64,000 bases of DNA from Stictocephala bisonia (taxonomy: Eukaryota; Arthropoda; Insecta; Hemiptera; Membracidae). Of this stretch, positions 46,601-61,600 are shown in pieces. A program made the translations under genes and the position numbers. The stretch lies in assembly GCA_035578905.1 (NCBI GenBank), contig JAQJVL010000203.1, positions 124,001-188,000 on the forward strand, written 5' to 3'. The notes beneath the pieces are model-generated. The model searched no databases, was not told the DNA's origin, and saw only the letters and a program-made list of their open reading frames with translations. Positions within the stretch are counted from its first letter, which is position 1. Every line of letters begins with the position of its first letter.

Positions 46601-49600
46601 GTATTATTGCTAACTTATCCTCAAAAGAAATTGAAGTACAGAAAGGTATTTTCGTTAATTTTTTAACTCAATTACTGCAATTATTCGCCTCAGTCATTGC
46701 TAAAACTTATTGATTTTAGATAATTATATACACGTAAATGATAACTAACAATAATCTCACTAAAAATATATGAAGAAAATTCAGCACTTTCCCCATTTGA
46801 CACATCACTAAAGTACCAAAACAAAAGCATTGCAGAGTAAAAGCAAAAGAAATGAGGTCGAAAATCGCTCAATACTAGTGGTGAATGCAGCTGATAATAA
46901 CCGGAAGGAGCCGAACGTACAACCCATTTATCAAAAGCCGAGGAGATCTTGATGGTTGTGGTATGGGAGGGGATGGGAGAGGGAGGATGGTTACAGCACT
47001 GAAACAGATGTGCTAATAACAGAGAATCTATTGCTCAGTTTTAGCTATCTTGTGTAATTCTTTAGAAGAACTATGGACTATTTTGATATTTATAGAGATA
47101 TTTTTCTAGTTACATTGAAAATATATATATAGTTTTCACTTTCAACAATTTTGCTTAGTCATCGGTCTAAGATGACCAAATACCTTACCACTGACTAGTG
47201 GAAAAAAATGAAGAATTAGATGGAGTCCTATCTAATCAAAAATTGTATGTGTGTTACAGAATTCAAGATAAAATTTATATAAAAGGTAGAAAACAGCTAA
47301 ATTTTAGTTTTGTAAACATTATGAGGCTAACAACCCTTTAAACAGTAAGTTTGATTTAAAACTATCATTATTTGAATTGAAAATTTTTTAAATTATGAAG
47401 GAAATTTCATTTAATTATAATATAATAATTAGTTTTTTATATCTTGTTTCTAGCAAATGGCCAATGTGTTGATGCAACACAAGAAATTATCGCGTTGGGT
47501 GTCTGCAACATAATGGGGGCATTTATTCAGTCATTGCCTGTCGCAGGATCTTTCACGAGATCAGCTGTCAATGCCGCTAGTGGAGTACGGACCCAGTTCA
47601 GAGGTGTTGTAACTAGTAAGTTTTAAATATCACAGATCATGGTATGTGTACTGGTTTAATTTAGTTTCAGAGTACACTACATTGTACACTGAATTCAGCG
47701 ACCGCTTTTTTTCACTGCATTAAGCCTAACCATACCTGCTTCTCTGGATGAGAGAATCTTAAATGTACCCCCATGGCTATTGTCAGAATCCTTTCAAGGC
47801 ATCCAGTATACGCACACATGCAGCTCACCTCACCTTAGAAAGGCTCTTTCCTAGATAAAAACTGGTGGACTTTAAGGGTGTTCATCCAGGCGCCCAGTTT
47901 AGCGCTCCAAAGAATTCAGTTCTAGATTTAATCATAACTGTTGCTAGGAGTAGCAAAGAACCTGCCTCACCAACACATACACATAACATGTTCCTCTCCC
48001 TTAACGGGACATAACGGGAGAGCCCTCACCATCCCTGATTGCCCTCACAAAAATTTTACTTAGGTACATAACTCTCTCATATGTATTAAACTCTAGCATT
48101 AAAGTTTTTAAATATTATCAAGCTATTTTTCATCCATGTACAATGCACAAATTTCAACTCCAAATTTGAACAGATGTTATTTATAAAAAAAAATTGTTTA
48201 CACTTTAAAGCAATTTTTTTTTTAGTTTTACTTGACACTAGGTTGGTTAGTAGCTTTTGTCCACTATATTATCAAACTTTAACAAAATACTTAGCACGGT
48301 TTCTTGATAAGTTATGTACCAAGAAGGCCAAATTAGCCACTTTAAGTATACATATATCCCTACAGTTTTTTTTTTTTTTTTAATTTTCCCCAACACTTTT
48401 ATTACTTATAAGAAGACTAACTCTTTTATTACAAACATTTTTTAAAACAAATTTTGATCACCCTTCCTTAAGCTTTTGAGCCTTCTAGATCAACGGCCAA
48501 TTATCCTTGCGTATAACTAATAACATATCTTGCCTTTAGTTCATAACACCAGTTATTTTTCAGAACACCAACACAGTACTGTATCTGTCAGGTTGCAGCT
48601 AAATTTGAAAAAAAATTTCTATCATGTGTCTATAAACTCTGTCACTTGAAGGACAGTATTTCACAATTTTATTTTAAATCAAGAGAAAGGAATGTAGAAA
48701 AATAGTTAGTCATTTAACAACATAAACAAATAATTTAAATATTCACTAACCATAAATTTAATATGATTTTCCTATAACCACCAAAACCCTAATTATTTAT
48801 ATAGTTAACTGAGGAATTATTATTGCATTCATTAACATTTGCTCCCTGTTGGAGAATCTTTAGTTAGCTCAGTACAATTTCAGTTTTGCATGTTAGACTT
48901 TGCAGTCTAACACCCTGGTCGAGTAACTAAGTTGGTCTAGTTGAAAGTACAGTAAAACCTCAATAGTTGGACACTTTGTGGACTGCAGGGGTGTCAAAGT
49001 ATCAAAATGTTGAACTATAAGGAATGTATGGTAAACATAAAACAACAAAAATGATTTTCATAAAGAAATTGTAGTGTATTTTCTTTATAAATAGTTAACA
49101 ATTTAATAAAAGTAAAAACACGCTATATATATTCGTATAACAATGTATGTCCCACTGAATCGGTATGAAGATACAATAGTAGTTATTAAAGTATGGACAG
49201 TAGAATACTTAGAAGGTACAGTAACTAACTAAATGTGCTAATATTCATAATTTTAGCTTTTATTCACTTTGACGGTGTTATTTGATTGATCTGCACTGGT
49301 CTGACTCGCACACAACATGCCATGGAACACAATTTTGCAATACCATGGAACCATTACCGGTGTCGAACTATAAGGACTGTCAAAGTATTGAGTGTCAAGC
49401 TAGAAGGACTGTCAAACTATCGAGGTTTTACAGTATTGTTTACATTACGAATTATTGGAAAACTTAATTTTTACGTCATTAGGTTTTAGACGTATGAGGG
49501 TTGTCTCAAAATTTGATTACACTATTTTGTTCAAATTCTTTTGATTAATGACAGAAGCATGGGAATCTCAGGGTTTTTGGTGTTTGAGTTTAGTGACAGC

Positions 49601-52600
49601 ACTGTAAAATTTCTATGCACATGTGTCAATTGATCAGTCAGTCAGTCTCTAGGTAACATGGAGATTCCACTTGTTCCTACCACCGATTGTGAGGTTTGCA
49701 CTATCATTTGATTTTGACAGCACAACACAATAATGCTACTGAAATTCATTGTGAGTTTTGTGGTGTTTATAGTGAAAATGCAATGTCAAAAACAATTGTG
49801 CCATTGGTGTCAATATTTCATTGAAGGACAAAAATATATTATATGATGAACACCGAAGCGACCACCCCTCCACTTCTCGTGTGGTAACTGTTGTTGAAGA
49901 CGTCAGAAAGTTCATTGACTACGATCATTGCCTAACCCTTGACAAACTCCTTTGTTAATTGTCTTCAGATGTCAAGATAAGCTGTGCATCAATCCTCAAA
50001 TTATCTATGATGATCTTCAACTCTACAAAGTGTGTGCAAAATTGATTCCACGCTTGCTTACAGAACAGCATAATGAGCAGGGATGTGGCTTTGCAGTTTC
50101 AACAATTTTTTGATGATGAGAGAAATGGTTTATAGTACAATGACAAGGGATGGGATATGGATACATAATTGGATGTCTGAATCCAAAATACAGAGTAAGG
50201 CGTGGAAAGGGAATGATAAATCATCACCAAAACAAGCAAAAGTTGTGGAATCCTCTGGAAAATCTTGGCGGCTGTCTTTTGGGATAAAAAGGGCATGTTA
50301 TTGATAGACTATCTTCCTCGTGGGATCACAGTGATAGCAGCTGGGTATTGTGAGTTATTATTGCTACGATTAATATGTGCAATTCAAAACAAAAGAAGAC
50401 GAAATAAAGTTGACAAATAAAGTGTTTTTGTTCCATAAAACGCTTGCACACACATTGTTTGTCGTACCCAAGACCTACTTGACGATTTTTGTTGGGATGT
50501 TTTTAGACATTCTCCTTACTCCTCTGACCAAGTGATTTATCTTTTTTCGTAGCTGAAACATCATCTTGGGGGAAGACTGCAAAAAATGATGATGAGTTAA
50601 AAGAAGAGATTTAGAGATGGCTAAGAAAAAAGGTTGTTATGACACTGGACTGAAAAAACTGTTGCATCTTACAAAAAATATAATAATAATCTTGAAACTT
50701 ATGCAGAAAAATGAGGTAAACCTTTTCTTTTCAAAATATATTGTTGACAGTTTTTTGGGCTTACTTTTAAGACGACCCTCATATTAAATTCAATGTATGT
50801 AAAGTACAATATTGTGTTTGCTGTCTGCAGGTGGAGTAGTGGTGCTAGCGCTGGAGTTTATTACACCATACTTCCACTACATTCCTCGCACAGCCTTGGC
50901 AGCGGTGGTCATGTGTGCAGTACTCTTCATGGTGGAAGTAGATCTCTTGAAGCCCATGTGGGCCTCAAACAGTAAGTGAGCATTTGTAAAAATCAGGCAC
51001 ACCTCACTTGTTGATAATTCTACAACAAGTTTTAATATTCTTGAACTTTACAGTAAAACCTGTCAATGTGTGTGTCAGAGAGTGAATTCATTGGTGTGTT
51101 GTGCTTTCAAAAGGCAATTGGTTAGCCAATTACAAAATACATTATGAGAATTCTTTATCTGGCGCTTACTTCATGTAGCCTAACCACTGCCACATTGAAT
51201 GAATTTTACTGTATTTTAAAATTCTATGAAAGTAGTTTAGTTAGTTTTCTCGAAGATTTTGGTGTCATATTTATATATTAGTGTTGTGTTTAGACTAATA
51301 TTTAGCTAAGAGACTGACACTCTAATAACTGAAATGAAATACACTGTTCTTCACATAACATACATCTTCACATAAGATGAATTCATGTCATGTTAAGATA
51401 CTTGTACGTTCTAGCATAAAATCTAATAAACTGTTAATAGCTTCATTCAAAGTTTCAACTATCTCTTATAATATGTCAGACACTGAACAAATCTTACATC
51501 TTGTGACCAGATATTGTAAGGAATGGACAATGTTAAGTCGCTTTTTTATGGTTATGGGAAGATGCAGCTACTGGAAATAAAGTGGGAAATGGCAAATGAT
51601 CAGTTATGTGATTGTGGAGTTGAAAGTTCAAATTATGGATCACATAGTTAATGATTGCCAATTGTGTTCTTTTCTCTAGTTTTTGCCAACATTGATTTTT
51701 TTCAGATTCAATTAATTTTCCTTGTTAATCACACTGTATTTAATTTTGTTTATCCAAGACAACGGTATATTGATATATTCAGTATTTTATTTAGTTTTTT
51801 GCTGTTGACGCTTTCAATCTCTGTTGTTCAGTTGTTATACTTATTAACTAATGGTTGTTTTCCATCGTTGAAGTTTCATAGTAAGCTTCTTCTTCAAAAT
51901 TCATTAAAATTTATTTCCTCATCTGAAAGAAGTACAAATATCCATGAATATGGGCTTCTCCTATTGTTTATTTTATTATCAACCCCATAAAAAGTATCAT
52001 TACAAACAAAATCAACTATCATAACTAACAGCAGCATAAAAGTCTGCTAGTATTTCTCTGATCCACTTGGTATCTACCATTCCAAATACAGTTGGCATTT
52101 CAACATATGTAAAATAACTACTTCTCTTTAAACAAAAGGAACTTAACAGTAGTGGGTGGGGAAGAGTATTTCTCTATTTCACTTCCATCACTCAGTGCCT
52201 CTCTCTCTTTCTCACCGGTGCTTTCAGTAGCTCACTTTCTTAGCAGTCTATCTATAAATAAGTCATGGATTTTGAACAAAATCAGTGCCAAAATTGTGAT
52301 GTTTGTAATAGTTTTTCAGTGCAGGCTGTTGTTTCCAGCGCAACAGGATAAAATGAAATAAAAGCAAAATCCACACCAGGTTATAGCATTCTACGATATA
52401 TTTATCACTGTGTACTTATTTTTGGGAATCTATGTTGTGTGATATGTCATGAGTTTGTAGTAATAATCACATCACTAGAGGTTATTGGTATCATTCATTT
52501 CTCGGAATTTATGGTTGTATGCTTAGGATTTAGCCCTTTGATTAGTATCGCTGCACATGCTGGCCCAAGGACAGTATCGCAGTATCTTATGTGGCTCGGT

Positions 52601-55600
52601 CCCTGTGCCCATAATAGTTTGTGGTGCATTATAATGTTGTACAAATTAGTCTGTAAATGGTTTCAGTAAATCTAGTTGAACTGGAACTGATATCCACTAG
52701 ATGGTAGTTGCGTCAACATTTAATAAGTTTTATAGCTTACGAAATGATCACGTGGCACATGTCAATTGCTAACATTGTTCGTTCATCTGCATGTCAGCTG
52801 GCAAGCGTTGTTATTCCATTTTTGAGTGTTTTTATTCTGTTTTTGTTTTTAAAACATAACAAATTACTGAGTATTGTTTTGCTATCATATGGCTCAGTTG
52901 TAATTAGTCTGTTTTTTTATTATTGTTATATTTAGCTATTTAGGTTAAGTCTAAAAATCTATCAGTGGTAAAAATAAGAGATTTTTTAAATTCATTCAGT
53001 CTGAATGATAGCAGTGACGATGAAAGTGAAAAAGCCGTGATTTGTCAAACAGTGATTTATTGAAAATGTGTGACTGGGTCCAAAATAATAATAACAATAT
53101 AAACATTTTTCCTGAAAAAACTCAAAGGGTCAACATGTAAATTGTCAAAAATAACTGTTGGCTATTATTAATTTTATTTATTACGTGTTGTGTGTAAATA
53201 TTTGCTACTATTAAGGTGCATACATTTGTTGATATTTTAGGAAGAGACCTTGTGCCAGCTTTGAGTACTTTTCTGGCTTGCCTGGCCCTTGGCGTTGAGC
53301 TAGGTCTAGCAGTAGGAGTTGTCGTGGATGTGTGCTTCCTTCTTTATTTTAATGCCAGACCTGACATTTCCATTCAACGGGAAACACTGCAAGATACGGT
53401 CAGTCCTATACGCATAATTAAAGTAGTAATTATTACAAGAAATAAGATAAATGAAAATAATCTTATGGAAACAAATATATATGGAAATTTACATGTTTGG
53501 TGAGAGGACACCAGTCGGAGTGTAGTAAAAAATTAGTCATAGAAGATTAAAAACATAAGTCATTTTAGAAGCTGTTGGGGCTACCTGGTTGTTGGTTAAA
53601 TCATTTTAATAGTTTTGCCATTGTTTAATTAATTTTTTCTTTATTTTTATATAATTATTTATTCCTAAGACATCGATTGTAAAAAAATAAAAGAACATGA
53701 ATTTTGAATGAGTGGGTATAAGTGAATGTAGTCTTTGTTAAATGTAAAATATGTTTGAATTGCACGAGTTCTAGTAGTGCAAATCTGTAAAAATGGTTGG
53801 AAGTATCATAAGAGAAAGCTTAAGAGTGAGAATCAACCAAAAATGGCTCTCCCGTAATCATTCATTTTTACCTTAAAATACGCAGGAAGTTGTGTTGGCA
53901 TCTCGTATATAACAATTACCAGACATATATGATCAGTCTATTCAGTATGAGAGAAGTGAACAACTTGTACTCATCTGAAAACTAATGTCTGTTGTTCTTT
54001 ACTAAACAAAGAGAGGAGTTTGATCTCTACAAATTCAGCAAATACTTTTTATATTTAATAAAATTAAGTACTGATATTAATCTTTTTCATTAAATTTGCA
54101 TTGTAATCAGGGTTGCCAAACATTTGATATTTAAGTGGTCATCCCTTATTTACAACGTTTTCCAGCATCCCAGCTTACTTGAACTCGGGACGTCATATGT
54201 CCCGTATTTTATGAATACCATATATAAGGCATACTGTAATATGAACAAACAATGTAACAAATGTGACTAAGAGCTCTCTTGAGTGAGCTTTAACATATCA
54301 AAAAGACAATAATAAGCATATAGTCATAGTCGGCCATATGACAGCTGACAGGGCATATGGCAGAAGCGACATCAAAAGGCTCTATCTAACACCCTAATCA
54401 CTACTCCCAGCTGGATAATTTACTTGTTGAATTTAAACCGTCACTGACCCAATCAGTCTAAAATTTCCCTCACTACATTTCCTATTTATTTCTTTGTTAG
54501 AAGCCTAATTGCAACAAAATAAAATTATTTTTTTTTTTTTTAGAAAATTAACATCGACAAAGGTGTACATTGTACACATGCAGTGAATGTGATAAAGAAA
54601 CAGGGGGATGGGTGAATAAATAAATCTTATTTTCTTTTAAGAAACAGCAGTTTTTACGATGTAAAAAATTGAAATGTAGTAGCTACTGTTGCCAGTAATG
54701 TAACTACTAAAAAACTTAATTTAACTAGAAAGAAACAGAAAATTACAAGAAAAATGCAGTTGACATAATTGAGAATTTTTATGGTCTTGTATTTTGTTCA
54801 GTTAGTTACAATTTTCTATGCAGTGTTCGCAAATATCTTAGATTTAAAGAATGACATATTCGGTATATTTGCTAATATAAAGAACCTATGCAGTGTTTTA
54901 TAAATAAATTTATAATAATTTTGTCCAGCTTTAATCACATGCCCTTTTTTAGGATAGAAAATAGAGTAAAAAACGATTGTCACTCCAACAGATGTTACAT
55001 TTAAAACAGATCACGTTCACTACCCTAAACTATCAACTGCAAGGTTAATACTCCTGTCCAGTTCCCTGCGCTGAGTTTTTTTCAACTATGCTCTAGATTT
55101 AAAAAAATTATCTCTAAAACATTTTGTACTCCCCTATTTGTGGAGTAAAAATATAAAAAAAACTGAATTTTAGTCATTAGTCCAGTTATAAACTACCCTA
55201 CTGGCTTGTTTCTTTATAACCTAGGTCTACCTTTATATCCTAGGTGTACCTCTTTGGTCGGAAGGTGTTGTGGATCACTATTCTCATTAGTGCTTTTACA
55301 ACAACTTTGTTCCTTCTGTTTGTACCCGAGATCATCATAGTCATGGTTATCAGGAAATGAATTACTAAATCATCATTTTTGCCAGTAAATTGTTTATTTT
55401 TATCCATACAAGTGCCTAAAATCCAATACAAAAAGCTGTTTTCATGACACTACCAATCATAAACAACAAGCAGACAAAAGCTGTAAAATGAAATGAAAAT
55501 CATTCTATTCATACAGTAAACAAGCCTAGTAGTTCACCAAATCTCTCACACATATCGTGAGCATTGCAAATAAGTAATCAATAACGATTGCAGTTGTTAA

Positions 55601-58600
55601 CAGCACACTGCGTTGTGAGCACTGAACGAATCAACTCGTGCGTAGCACTATGCACACGCCAACCAAAAATGACTACACCAGACACCCTTGACATTTGTTT
55701 ACAGCACATAACAGATTAATACTTTGAATGCTGGTCCTAAATACGGAAGCCATTTGAAGAAAGCTGGCCATTTTTTGTACTTTTTACTTTTACAAATTTA
55801 TAGATTTAAAATTTAAACATAGAAAAGTTCTACTTACATGCCTGGATTCTATATTTCTTCTTCTTTGTATACAATTAAAAATCACTTTTTTCCATCTCAT
55901 CAGTTTTTTTAGTAAAAGTGTTTTACAAAACAAAACAAAAAAATCAAACCAAGGGCAATTAAGCATACTAAATAATGTTGAACATAATTTTATTTCCGTA
56001 TTCATACAAAAATAAGTAAAATAATTAAAAATAAGTACTAATAAAATACTTTTTTATTTTCATGCTCTACACTTTCCAAGAGTCCACTTACAATGGTTCT
56101 GAAATGTGCAGACAAAAGCAGTGCAGTCTAGCGGCTACAACTCAATCATCCTGGTTAAAAACATTCTAGTGTGTACATTCTAGCGGTAAAACGCCTCAGT
56201 AACATAATTAGAGACCTTTTGATTACAACGTGCCCATGTGAACTGTCGAGTGAAGTTTTTCTTTAAAAAATATGAAACTTAACTCTGCTTGAAGTTCTGA
56301 AGAATTGAACTTGTCATCAGTTTACTCCACTCCCATCCAAGTGTCATGAGTATGATGTGTAATGTAACATTATAACAGTATTACAGCCAACATTGAGTGT
56401 ACATCATGCCATCAACATTTCTTAGAGCCTGAATACCAAGGCTTGGACCAGGAGCTCACTTCATTTTCCGTTTCATAAATCTAAAGTTGCAAGAGTATTA
56501 ATTTATATATATAATAACTTTTTTAAATCAGTATTTAAACATGTGTATTGCTTATTTTATTTAAAGTTTTCGATTTTAATACTGATTTTTCTCTGAAAAT
56601 TAGGAATAACCCAACGAAATATTTATAAATATGGCAGCTAAAAGTTTTATTTTTTAAGGTCTGAAAATAATTCAGAATATAGTTTTATTGGAATTAAAAA
56701 AAATCATTTAGTCTTCCTCATTATAAAATTTAAATGACAAAAAGCATTTTTCTCTTTTTTGTTCTTAGAGGGGCTCCTGCTCACTCCAATCCTCCCACTA
56801 ACCAATGACATCGGACAGCTAAACTTTCAAGTGTCAAAAACAGCCTTGAGGCCCATTCATGCAATACTTGAGAAGTACAGGCTAAAGTAGCTGAGTGTAA
56901 GACGAGTCACAGAGTCGAGAACTATTTGGTGCTTTCAGCATCATTACAAACCATAATTGTAATTGAAAAAATTCTTTAAAAAAATTGTGAGGTCTGTTTG
57001 CAATGGTAGCACATCTCACCACTGAATCACATACTCCAAATTACAGGCAAACAAATGGATCTCTTGAGAAAAAACAAGTATACCTTGGAACTCTTAGATT
57101 GGTTTTACCAAACCAGAGTGGCCATGAAGCACTCTGTAAAAAGTAACGTCAGTCACAGTACGAGGAGCTAATAAGGTTGATAAAAAAGATTACCATGCTT
57201 CCCCTTCACCTTGCTCTGGAAACTTCCACGCAACCACGAAAGGAATTTCCTCCGGACGGCCTCGTCTGTTGCATCTGTGTACACCTGGTTCCTATTCAAA
57301 ATACAGTGGCATATTGAAGGAGACTTTGAATTAGGTGTAGTGGTAACTTCTACAGTGTTAAATAAGTTTAAAGATGTATCATATAAACATAAAGCCTCTC
57401 ACTATATAGAGCCATTTTTCAAAAGCAAAATCTGAGAACAGTCTTTTTGCCTCAGTTATATTTAAAGATCTAATGGAAACTAAACCCATGTTATAGTACA
57501 TTTTAAAAATAAACATAAGTTTGAAGGTTTAATTGTTTTTAAACCAATTATGACAGAAAGGGAAGTACGACTGTTACATATTTACGTAGTTTGGTAGAAT
57601 TACGGGACGGTAATAATTAAGTTTGCGTACATTCCCAATATTAACAGCACAATCCAACATCACATCCACAAATAATTTTGATTCCTTCATTAGCACTTCC
57701 TGTTAGACGGCAGAGGAGTGAATGTATTTTACTGTGTTGAAACAGTCTACATATACAAGTACGGTGGTACTGAGACTAACTCACCTGTCCTTACACGTAA
57801 AATACTCGTAATAGGTTTACTCTCAACTTATTTTTTTATACCTCTAAGCCCTTAAGACTTTTCCTACTTCTACCTACTTTTTTTTTACTTTTTATGAATA
57901 CCTTATTTGTTCACTTTTAATTGATTTATTACTATAAATCTAATAATCTGTTACAAACTAGAGTTTCTTTGCAAACACTATATGTAATAGAAATAGTCAT
58001 CAAAAACTTTGAAGAAAAAAAGTATTAAGTAGTGATCAGTAAACATGTTGTGTTTAGACGGGAACAGACATCGTTTATTGGCATGTATTACCAAAGGGGA
58101 GCCTGCTGTTCCCTGCCGTGGACTACATCAGGCAGACAATTGTGGCTAAAGCCCAGAGTCACACAGAGGATGGAGTCCGAGTGAAAGGCATCGTGCTAGA
58201 CTGCGCTCTAGTCACACGTTCGGACTTCAGTGCAGCACAGGTAAAGTAATATGGTTAGTTAAGGTGGTGCGGCCGGCATTAGGGACAGCTGATTTCTGCT
58301 AGATTACAGCGCTGTAGCTCGGTGGCTAAACTCTCACAAAAGAGGGTGTACGTGAGTGTGCGTGCGTATTCCAAGGCGTCCCCACCCTGCTTAGTCTTTC
58401 TATCATCTTTCTCCTCCTGCCCCTGCCAATACACTCCTCTCTCCGTTGACTTGATGTGTGATGGTGATGGCATAGAGCCTGTGTTCTGTTCCCGCACCTT
58501 ATACGCAACAGAACAGAGCGGTAAACTTAATTTCCATTGTGCTTTCTGTTGAAAACACGATAAATATTCTTCTGTGTGCTTTTAGACATACTTATAATAG

Positions 58601-61600
58601 ATACCTAAATTAATACAATACATACAATACTTAAATTAATACATTTTTTTAATAAAATTAATATTAATTAAAAAGTTCCAATTAATTAATGTATACATTT
58701 TAATGGAATAAAATGTTATTATGAAAGTATGAATAAACATAAGCAGGCAGGAGGCCTACTTTTTTTAGTAAAAAGTGGTATTTTGATTTATAGTATAATT
58801 TATTTCTGTTTTGGCAAATCATTTGACATTAACGCTTAGTAAAATTGAGAAATAAAAGGATTTACAGATAATTACGAATAAACAACATATTATTATGACA
58901 AGGGTTATTTTGTATGTTTTGTAAACGTAAATAGGCTACAGTATAAAATCATAATTTGTTTTACAACATACAGGGTAAAATCAATATGCCTTTATATGTA
59001 TATATACTTAGTTATCAGTTTAAATTGATTTAAACCGAAATTTAGAAATAACATTTCCTTGGCACTCCATATTTTAAACGTAACTAATAAACATTATCAA
59101 TTTATAGAAATTGTATTCATTCCTACAATAATTATTTTACTATTGTAAAATCAATGGTAAGAATATTATGTAAAACAATCTTTAATATTTAAAAACAATG
59201 ATACGAAAAATTTTCAATTATCTTGGAACATTGTTATAAAATAAAGTTTAATAACAATTGCTGTAAATGAAGCTTTTGAGTAAATTGAAATAAAAAAAAT
59301 AAATTGAATATGTTCCTTAGTTGAGCTGCTAATGAATTGCTCTTTCTAGGGAACAGTAACCTAGAGGACATTAGTATTAACTTCACATAAGTATTGTTAA
59401 CCTATTGCATAGCATGCGTAGAGACGCATAGTTACCAGCAACAATGTAACAAACTAGTTTTGTATACTTCCTGACAATCCTAGATAGGCAGACGCCATAC
59501 AGAAGTGGTAACCACCCATGGAAGTTGTGTCTTGAGTAGGGTTGCCATATTACGCAAGTGCCAACCTAGGACATCAGGCATACTATGGGGGAGGGGGGGT
59601 TATGACACATTACCTTTTGGTTCATGACTTACCACGACTTATTTAAACTTTTAACAATTTAAATAAATGACAATTCTAAACTGGGTTGTGCAAAATGTGT
59701 GCTGAACACCTTCAATATCTCTTTCTTGGCTACCTTTTAAGTTTTTGAAATATGTTATACACCCTAATAGTGTCTGAAGTTTCAATTATCAGTGAGACAA
59801 ATTTAATTACTTTCTAGCAATACTATCATCCTCTTTAAAATATTGAACAAGAAAGTATTTTTTTCAGCTTTGTGGTTGCTGACGTCTATCGAGACACCAC
59901 AAGATGCCAACTCTCAACGTAACATACATTATTAAGCTACAGCGCACAATGAAATTTCCCTCAGTTTTACTTTCGATAAGTGTAGGCTTAGGCAGTTTGA
60001 CCAAAGGCCATATGTCCCGAAAGGTATCCTCGGGACACCGGGACACTCAAAGCAAAACCGGTGACAGTCCTGGAAAACCGGGACGTATGGCAACCCTAGT
60101 CTTGAGAGACTGAAGGAGTCGAGTACGGGGTAAACAAATATCAGTTTGTTGGAGGAGTGACACAGGACCATCTACGTGCGGGCAGTTTTAGAATAAAGAA
60201 GGCTCACTGCCATACATTTTATTATAAGGGGCTTGTTTAAGGGAAACTGTGTCTTAATTGAGCATCCCTCCCAACTTATAATTGACCTTTACGAGCTTGG
60301 TATGGCCCACCCGTCCACGCATACATGAAGAGTAATATTGACCCTTGACCCATCCATACACATACAGTGTATTGACCCACCCGCTCATCCATACACGTAC
60401 AGTGGTATTGACCTACCCGCCCACCCATACACGTACAATGGTATTGACCCAACCTCCCACCCATACACGTACAGTGGTATTGACCTACCCGCCCACCCAT
60501 ACACGTACAATGGTATTGACCCAACCTCCCACCCATACACGTACAGTGGTATTGACCCACCCGCCCACCCATACACGTACAGTGGTATTTTTTGTTTTTT
60601 TTTTTAAAGCTGTTTGTTGTACATTGGCTTAAATAAGTGTTTGATTCAGATGATAGAAATAAACTTTTTAAAAAATTCAAACTAATTGAAATAAGAGGTA
60701 CGGGACACATATGGTTTAAGAGTTGCCTGCCTAATAGGTGACAATTTGTGTTGAAAGTCAACAACGACAAACAGGTTTTATTGAAGTAGGCTGACAATTA
60801 TTGATGCAAATGCTGATTTATAGTTCCTCAAATGTAGTTCTTATATGTTTTACTTTGACAATGTTTTTGTGTGACACGGAAAAAAACGATGGTTCCTTAA
60901 TTTAGATTATAGTGATCGAGAGAATGTACATTACGATTGTCTTCAATAAAGAGAGATTACTGATGCTCCTCTGACACTGATTAATGTTGTACATTAAGGC
61001 ATTCTTTTATACAGAGGGCCACCGTACAAGGACATTTTGTTTATTTGTCCACCTAAATGCACAATATAATTGTGATCTGGTGAATGCAATTTCTTAAATG
61101 TTTAACAACTAGTTCTTCCGGTGTCAACCGCGTCAAAGGACTATTTACAATATATACGCGGTTAAAATATATTTAAATAGTCCTTTGAGTTTTAAGGATA
61201 TATTTTTATTCAAATTATATACTCGGTTACAATATATTTAAATAGTCCTTTGACGCGGTTGACACCGGAAGAACTAGTTGTTAATAATGACTCCAGCCGC
61301 TTATTCTTAAATGTTACTATTGAAGTTTTTTTTTTTTTTTTTAACATATTATTTGTAGATAGAAGTACAAAACACTGATTGTTACACATTATAAATTTAC
61401 CAAATCATAAGTACAACAATGTTATATTCAAGAGCCTTTTGTGAAAGTTTTAGAAAGTATTTTGTTTAGCAGAATAAAGAGGCGTCTTTTTAACATCCGC
61501 AGGGCCTCCAAGGGGTCATAGAAGATGTAAAGAGCCAGGGTGCCCCTCTCATCATCCTCAATGCTGATCCTGAGGTGGCAAAGTCCCTCACAGGTCTCTG

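Noticed and set aside
52700..53060. piggyBac transposase N-terminus (NDSSDDESE)
   Set aside because: Only a short acidic string; no DDE blocks or cysteine-rich tail follow.
54107..54700. A further hAT MITE beginning CAGGGTTGCC
   Set aside because: No inverted partner or 8-bp duplication found downstream; left as a possible end only.
55240..55431. Possible extra transporter exon in intron 8
   Set aside because: No SLC26-like residues in any frame and the flanking exons already join in frame.
60276..60797. Protein with 12-residue repeats (HPYTYSGIDLPA or its antisense)
   Set aside because: Open in several frames on both strands because the 36-bp unit is a multiple of three; no splice sites or start context.
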